From Ridgeia piscesae (Eukaryota; Annelida; Polychaeta; Sabellida; Siboglinidae), in NCBI GenBank assembly GCA_025642075.2, contig JAODUO010000155.1, forward strand, positions 127,501-191,500: a stretch of DNA of 64,000 bases, in the 5' to 3' direction. Positions 57,268 to 64,000 of the stretch are shown piece after piece. A program made the translations under genes and the position numbers. How positions within the stretch are numbered: the stretch's first letter is position 1; every line of letters starts with the position of its first letter. Below the pieces are notes generated by a model, which saw nothing but the letters and a program-made list of their open reading frames with translations, had not been told where the DNA came from and made no database searches.

Positions 57268-59850
57268 TCTCACTGCTATACTGTGTGAACCAGAAGTTCC
57301 AGCAAATGGTGGTTCTCTTAAATAAGGAAATTAGATGTGTCAGGGTAGAGAGGTTTAATGCAAGGAACATGACCATGGTAGCTATTTCTGGATCTCCATG
57401 CAAATATATTAATTTAGTTTGAACATTACCATGATCAATGTTGAAAAAACTGTCACCTATCTAAAGACAGAGGACACATGTAGTTGTATATTTTATGATA
57501 GTTTGTACATATATGAATGCTTGAATAACTGCTAGATGGAACTACTGGGTAGTCTGTCTACTGGAGCAATTTGTTATTGGTTAATGTATTTCTGGTAGAA
57601 TCTCGTTGCTTACTGCCATGCAACCCAACCTGTCCACAGTATTTCACCCTACAGCCATGGTTATGCCATTATCACCTGCTGTTTTGAATTTTAACATTCT
57701 TGTTAATAGTATCATATATTCACAAATACTAGAATAGTGGTATGGAGAAATCACCTTTATTAAATTTATAATATACAATATACCAGGGTAAGCACTTTTT
57801 TCAATATTTACGGTAATATTTTCAAATTGACATCAATTGTATTCATGAACACTATTTGAACTCCACTTATTTTTCTCTGATTTTCAATTCAGATATACCA
57901 AGGTACAGCTGTATGTTGAAAACAATCCTAGTTGTGCTGTCTGTGTTTGTCAAACCCTGGCTGTTGCCTTACTTATGCTAGTCTCATTGCAAATTCCTTT
58001 CAAATTAGTTGTGTGTTATGTTAAGTTTGGTGTCATTACCATGGTATCAGTTGTTACCCTGGTAATGTATCGGTTTATGAAAATGTTTGTGTAACACTCA
58101 ATATATATATATATATATCTTATCGGATGTCTTTATTTTTAAACGTAGGCCATAGAGCAAGTAAGTTATTGACTTGTTTGTTAATTATTGAATGTATTCT
58201 GCAGTGATATTCCTCCAGACATATATCAAGTCATGTAATAGTGGTATAATTGTTTAAATAGGCATCTTTGCTACACTCATTTGCATACAACCCCATGCAC
58301 AATTATAAGAGAGAAATGTTGGCTGGAAAACACATTTGATTCTCCAATATGTTTGTGTAAATCACCAAATGCATATGATTCAGGATACATTTACAATAGA
58401 CAGACCTATTGTCTTGTTCACAGGTGTCATAATAAGTAAAATGGGAAATAAACAAGTGTGGTGTCTCATCTTAGAATGCTCTGCAATATCACTGCAGGAA
58501 ATGGTGTGATGGGGTAAAATATTTATTTGATGTAAAAAAAATTCCAAAGACTTGTTTAATCCTAATTATTTCCTGTGTGAAAGCTTTATTTTATAGAATT
58601 TGCTAGCCTCTATATAAAGGAAGTGGCCCAAATAAATTGTAAGTTTGCAAAGAAAAGATGCTTTAAGTATAATGTTAATTTGTGCTACATGGTAGATATT
58701 GCATACAAGTAAAGTGGATAGCTTCCTTGTCCACTTGCCATTGTTAGTTTCAGATGGCAATCTTATCAAGAATATAATGTACATCAACAATTTGGATCAA
58801 ATCCTAAAAAGGATGCCATGCACTGTATGCAGATGGTTTGAATTACAATGCTGTATACCAAAATGTTTGTTTCACATTAAGTATACTTAGTTATTACTTA
58901 CCCAGGTGTGTCAGTATGAATCTACGTACTGATTTCGAGCAGGTAGGAAGTACTTCATAGTTGGTAATGGTGTGTGCCAGGCTACAACATGATGGCTACT
59001 AAAAAAGGTGACTTGGCGTGACATTTCTTGTTAGTTTATTGAGTTTTATGATATTATTTGTGTGATATGCTGCTAATACAGAATGATTGGTATAAAGCAG
59101 TGCGGTAGAAGAAGCCATTAAGAACATGGGAATATTGGCAGGTACGCTTTAATGTTGGTAAACGTAGAAGTTACATTTGCTTATTGAAAGCCTTCATTTT
59201 AGTTTTAGAAAAATATCCCTTGAACGGGACCAGTGGTATGTATTGATGAAGACACTGACAGCAAGAGTCTGGCAATGGGGACCAGTGATAACCAAGCACA
59301 ACTGTGTTGAGCATATTGGTGTTTATAACTCACAAACTGTCAGTAACACGGTAAAATATTTCAAATTATAAAAAGAACAGTATCAGAAAATGTTGAATAT
59401 TAGACACGAAGAGGGAATACAAGTCATGTTGGCAGTAACTTGGCCAGTTACACAAAGGAAGACATTCCATGTGATAAAGTAAGCAGGTATATTTCATATA
59501 GTTGTGAATGTCAAACACAAGACTGATCATTATTGTGTGAATGTAATTATTGCAAGTGAATGTAAAGTCCTTGAATACAGAAGGCTGCCATATGCAAGGT
59601 GTGGTGCATAATTGATATACAAATTCAGGTATATTTGCCATGTTGCATGTTTACTGCAGTGATACCAAGAATAGTAAGAAGTGTAAATTAATTATGTCGT
59701 ACAACAATTGTAATAAAATTTTGTAGTTCCTGGTTTATTTGTATAAAATATATTACAATTATCTTTGCATGAAATCATATAACATATCAAATTTATTTCA
59801 AATGTTTTTAAAATACTGTACAGTATATTTTGTACACTTGTATAGTGTAG
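57268..59850. other. 3' flank of GMPPB
   Basis: Holds the GMPPB 3' UTR. AATAAA occurs at 58447 and 58631. A short TA run lies near 58103-58118. No further gene is seen. Confidence 0.4.
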
Positions 59851-59867
59851 ATTAGAAGGGAATAAGT

Positions 59868-59965
59868 GATATGTGACCTCACTTGGTGTGACTTCACCTT
59901 ATATGACCTTGCTTTGTATGGCTTCACTTTGTATGACTTCAGCCTATGTGACTTCACTGTGTGTA
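59868..59965. repeat. Degenerate 15-17 bp TGTGACTTCACT repeat
   Basis: Six or so imperfect tandem copies of TRTGACYTCACTTNGT. Confidence 0.7.
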
Positions 59966-61639
59966 CTTGTACTACACATAATGTTGTTATCTTATTCAAT
60001 ACGATGATGATCACTGATAAACAAAAGGCAATAAAACAATGTTAGTTTTATTAAAATAATACATATACTGTGTAATGGTGTACATTATACTGAATGTAAA
60101 TATTTTTACATACATATGGTTATATGGCATTTTTCAGGGGAACAAGGCAACATGCGAGAAACTTAAATTCAGGTGATATTTTTGACTAGGCAAAGTGCCG
60201 ATATTTTACTGCACAAAATGGAATTTGTTATGATATTATATTCCGGTATCATGCACAAGTTTTCAATTACGTTTTTAGGACAAAAATAACTTTATTAACA
60301 CACCCAAATTAAACCATATATTATTTTCCCTGAAACACTACATGTTCAAAACAAGTGAAAGTCGAGAGATCTTCACAAACATCCACCATGGCAACAGGAA
60401 CCTATGGTCATTGTCCACTACAGTGACAGGTAAACAAGTGGCAATCCCAAGCAACTTGACACAGCTGTCTGTCAACAATATCCTGGTCTGCAGTATCATG
60501 TAGTCTTACAAGTATGATCATTGATGAATTTCATAACTAGGGTGTGTATATTTGCAATCGTGGAATGTAATATTTGTTTATATCGCCATAAAGACAATGA
60601 TCTTACCTACAAATGTGTTGTTGTATGTACACAAGTTGAATTACTGATGTGTGAACACAGCCACAGCATTATACCTACGGCCACATATAAATTCCAGGAT
60701 TAAGCATTCGCAACTTTCAAATGCCAATAAGTCAAATTATTACATTCCATGATTGCAATTTCATGTACAACACACATAGAAATGTGTCATGTTTAAATCA
60801 TGCGACTTTGACTTCAACAACGTCACCTTGAGTTGCTAGGTGTCGCCACAATCTCTACAGAATATGTACAAAAACAACCAAGAGGCCTTGATCAGGGTGA
60901 CAGAGGGTTAACAATTGTAATATTATCAGGACACTATTTTTAGAGTATATTTACTTCACATTATGATTAAGAAGTTGATTTCATTTAATTTAACTATAAA
61001 TTGTATATTATATTAAGCACCCTTGGGTCTGAATCAAGTAACTATGATACCTTCACCTAAAGATGAAGGTATCTGTTGAATAATAGGGTAAGAGTTGTAT
61101 GGAAACAATAGCCAGACACATGAACCACACACTTTGCCCGGCCTGACTGGAGACAAGTTTATGATACACATCTTGGTTACATGAGGACGCACATGGATGC
61201 ATAGGTATGTCTAACAAACATACATTAACACTGCATAAATCCTATCAAAGCATTCACTAAAATGTACAAGTTATTCAAATGTCACATTCACCACTATGAT
61301 ACAAAACCACAAAAGGCCCCTTGCCGAGGCTTTCTTAACATAATACTAATGTTTATCACAGTTATTAGCATGGTCATGTTTAGTTTAAAAGGTTTCAAAA
61401 CACATTTCAAATTGTTATACATCAGTTCACAACATAAATTAGCCACAGCATATAAACATTATAGAATATATGAATGCGTTGCCATGGTGTCTTTAATTAG
61501 TCTCCATAATACTTTGTGTGCCTTGGGGACAAAAGAAGACATCACATCAGACTCATTGTCCCCTTGACACCACTTATTCAAAAATCGTATTAACATATTA
61601 AAAAAACTTAAAACACCCCAAGTGACTGGTCTTAAGCAA
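59966..61639. other. Intergenic DNA, no gene recognised
   Basis: AT-rich, with no exon or RNA gene that I can support. Confidence 0.4.
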
Positions 61640-61770
61640 AATTTGAACAATTTTTGGTATTGGAGAGCTAATGGTGCATGGCAAACACAGAGTGGTGCCA
61701 TATGTCCGTTGCACCTTCAGCCCAAAGAATAACAAATTGGGCATCCAATTTGCCTATCTCATTAATAAAA
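61640..61770 (-). repeat. Dispersed repeat, GGACTTATGGCATCA family, copy 3 (inverted)
   Basis: The minus strand reads GGACATATGGCACCACTCTG and then CATGCACCATTAGCTCTCC, as in the plus-strand copies. Confidence 0.55.
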
Positions 61771-61880
61771 TTATGTTCACCCGAATGTACAGATTTTGTT
61801 AATGAAAGGTGTATCTTGACAACTGTCTTGGATGTCAATGGGTATGCACCAGGTGGGGGGAAAAAGACTGAACCCCTGCT

Positions 61881-62042
61881 TTAGACTGACCACCTCCACC
61901 CTGCTCCTTAGACTGACCACATCTACCCTACACCTTAGACTGGCCATTTCCACCCTACCTCTTAGACTGACCACATCCACCCTACCCCTGTGACTGACCA
62001 CACCCCCCTACCCCATAGACTGACCACATCCACCCTACCCCT
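61881..62042. repeat. 27-bp minisatellite, about 6 copies
   Basis: The unit is TTAGACTGACCACATCCACC followed by CTACCCC. A multiple of three, so both strands keep a 9-residue repeat open; noncoding. Confidence 0.9.
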
Positions 62043-63059
62043 TGACCTGGTCAGTGATGTTCCATGTTGTCTCAAATCCACCTGTCGAGGTTGGATCATC
62101 TGAGGCACTCCAACTGGTCAAGGAGTTGCTGGACACTGCTGGTCAGCCCCCAGTCATGGATCAACAAGTGTCGTTGCCATAGTGTCTCACATCTCTGTTC
62201 TCTCGAAGGTAGTTGTGTCCACCTTGTGGCAAACAAATACAACACTGAGAGAACCACACCTCTACAGTTAAAGGAAATATAACACCTTATGCTTGGATTC
62301 ATAATATTGCATCCTGCTAGATATTTCCACCAAAATAAATAGGCCAAGAGGCTCTGAAGTCCTTTGGACAATATAGTGATTTATAATTATGAATGAAATG
62401 TGTTATGAAGAATCAGTCACTGCCTAGTCTCTTCACCATAATCACCTAACTGGCTTTTCTCTGGTTCTACATATGAGATAAGCACAGCCAAATTGTATTA
62501 ATGCAGCAGCAGGACTGGTCATTAGTGGTTGTTAGTCAAGATGGATTTAACTACTTCCACTTAGCCAGCCCAGTGATCAGAATGCAGTTTGTATGAGATT
62601 TCATTCTGCAGTTATTCAGAATATAATGTTTTATGTTTGTCACCTACAGGTGACACTATATATCAGTCATACTGTTTTAAAGATAGCTAAATAAGCATCA
62701 CAAAATAAACTCAACTTGCATTTACAGAAAATCAATAGTTTTGAAGATACAGCTTAATTAAAACCTGTAGAAGCAGCCTGTCATGGATGGAATACCAATA
62801 GTCTATGCTTTCCAGGCAAACCACCTAGCCTCCAGAGTTGTGGTCAAATGAGGCAGTCTTAAATACACACAAGTATTGTTTCCCAGTCTGTACAGGCAGA
62901 CATAGGCAAAATGTGGACATGTGGACTCCTGGATATTTAGAAACATTCAATTAAATAATTGTTATGTACCCAGGTACTACCTACCTAACTTAAGATATGC
63001 CTATGCCAAATTAGAGAAAAAATCACCTAAGAGTTTGATAATTTTTGACCAGTTTTATG
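62043..63059. other. Intergenic DNA, no gene recognised
   Basis: The segment 62340-62400 (GGCCAAGAGGCTCTGAAGTC...) resembles 21437-21490 and part of 51700-51780, another low-copy dispersed repeat. Confidence 0.35.
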
Positions 63060-63295
63060 GCCTTTTAAAAACATTGTGCATAATAGCAGTACCCTAAGAA
63101 ACGTCCAAGCCAAATTATAAAAGATCCTCAAAAGTTTCTGATATGGAAGCAGAGTGATGCCATACATAATCCATTGGATCGTTGGCCCGGAGGACAAAAA
63201 ATCACAAAATGGAAGAGATATGGAAGCTAACAGTGCACAGTGGATGCAGATTGATGCCATAATCCATTGGATCTTCGGCCCAAAGAAAAAAAATC
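63060..63295 (-). repeat. Dispersed repeat, GGACTTATGGCATCA family, copies 4 and 5 (inverted)
   Basis: Two adjacent minus-strand copies of the same repeat. Both carry GATCCAATGGATTATG; the left one ends in TTTCTTAGGGTACTGC, the same end as copy 2. Confidence 0.6.
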
Positions 63296-63835
63296 ACACA
63301 CAAAATTTGAATTAGAAATACTTAAATTTATGCTGTGTAACTCACTTGTTTCAAATATGCATATTTTTGTCACGTTTTTGCGATGCCAAGTTGTGATGTC
63401 ATCGTTGTCAGATTGGATCACCCATACTATAGCTTTCATGTATTCAGACCATGTATACAAGGTTGGCTTTTGGGTTAAAATGAGCGCTGGAATGAATTAT
63501 TGTGTGTTTTCCAATGTAATAAATACTAGTTACCACAGACAGAGGAACAAACAATTATCTTATGGTTCCACATGAATCCAATTTTGTAGAAACAAAATTG
63601 CCAAACAAATGAATGCCTGAAAGGGCTGAAGCTGCTTCACTGTCACAGTTTTGCTGGTTAACTGTTATGTATGCAGGGCACGAGAGCTACTCTACACCAG
63701 TATATATACATAGTAAACAGACACTGTATTCAGCTTCAGAAAGAAACAATGTATAGTCATAACATCACTATAATCTTGATAGATGTAAGAGCAGTTATAC
63801 AATATAATATAACAACTTAAATCTATCAGTCTCAC

Positions 63836-63921
63836 TAGGTCACCTGGTAGACGCGTTAGCAGGCTGCACTTCATTTTAAAATCTAGCAGCACTGGTTGTG
63901 GTTCAAATCCCACACAGCGAT
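63836..63921 (+). other. tRNA-like / SINE-head segment
   Basis: GTGGTTCAAATCCCACAC near 63897-63914 contains an RNA polymerase III B box (GGTTCAAATCC). About 50 bp upstream, GGTCACCTGGTAGACGCG has D-arm/A-box-like text, and GCTGC/GCAGC can pair as an anticodon-type stem around an oversized loop. No acceptor stem closes it, so it is not a functional tRNA; a tRNA-derived SINE head or a tRNA pseudogene is possible. Confidence 0.3.
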
Positions 63922-64000
63922 TTCTTTTTCATATTTTTTCCTAAAAATCACTTTTTCACACTGTTTGTAAATATTTCTCAGTTGTGTAAATTATTTCAAA

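Noticed and set aside
61777..62001. Minus-strand frame with a 9-residue repeat
   Set aside because: Shadow of the 27-bp minisatellite.

Overview
This is a stretch of animal nuclear DNA. It has GT-AG introns, long AT-rich intergenic DNA, simple-sequence and minisatellite arrays, and decayed LINE and DNA-transposon copies. The mix of repeats (RTE/CR1-like LINE pieces, a Mutator-like transposase relic, hAT-type MITE) fits a marine invertebrate, most likely a mollusc or another lophotrochozoan. No single sequence feature proves the species, so this is inference. There are no bacterial operons, no CRISPR array and no phage.

Three host genes can be built exon by exon. (1) On the minus strand at 3241-4697 lies the N-terminal 280 codons of an extended short-chain dehydrogenase of the dihydroflavonol-4-reductase type; its last exon or exons are not in the window. 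(2) On the minus strand at 15403-29845 lies a complete Rab GDP-dissociation inhibitor (GDI): 11 coding exons, 442 residues, every exon junction in phase. (3) On the plus strand at 46142-57267 lies a complete mannose-1-phosphate guanylyltransferase beta (GMPPB): 8 coding exons, 360 residues, with a probable non-coding first exon near 43040-43130. GDI recycles Rab GTPases between membranes. GMPPB makes GDP-mannose for glycosylation. They are neighbours but have no evident shared pathway.

The rest is repeat DNA. Minisatellites: 30 bp (5466-5780), 31 bp (8378-13318, about 159 copies, with higher-order structure), a 33-36 bp array in a GDI intron (24058-24455), 77 bp (35045-37817, about 36 copies), 33 bp (38855-39970, about 34 copies), 37 bp (48531-50450, in GMPPB intron 1), 27 bp (61881-62042), and an orientation-switching CGGCGACA array (43398-43985). 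Mobile elements: a LINE endonuclease piece (1405-2222), a LINE 3' half (41009-41866), two inverted copies of another LINE RT fragment (40680-40935 and 45196-45452), two LINE 3' ends (2630-2765, 26210-26570), a Mutator-like transposase pseudogene (32401-34083) with a short related copy at 5981-6357, and a hAT-like MITE with an exact 8-bp target duplication (16080-16996).

The most interesting observation concerns GMPPB exon 6. Its 3' splice site plus the first part of the exon has been tandemly amplified into six exact 64-bp-periodic copies. Only the last copy opens into a translatable exon; the other five are decoy acceptors that lead to a stop codon. I did not find a convincing new multi-gene system. 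Several long open reading frames in the window are by-products of minisatellites and should not be annotated as proteins.
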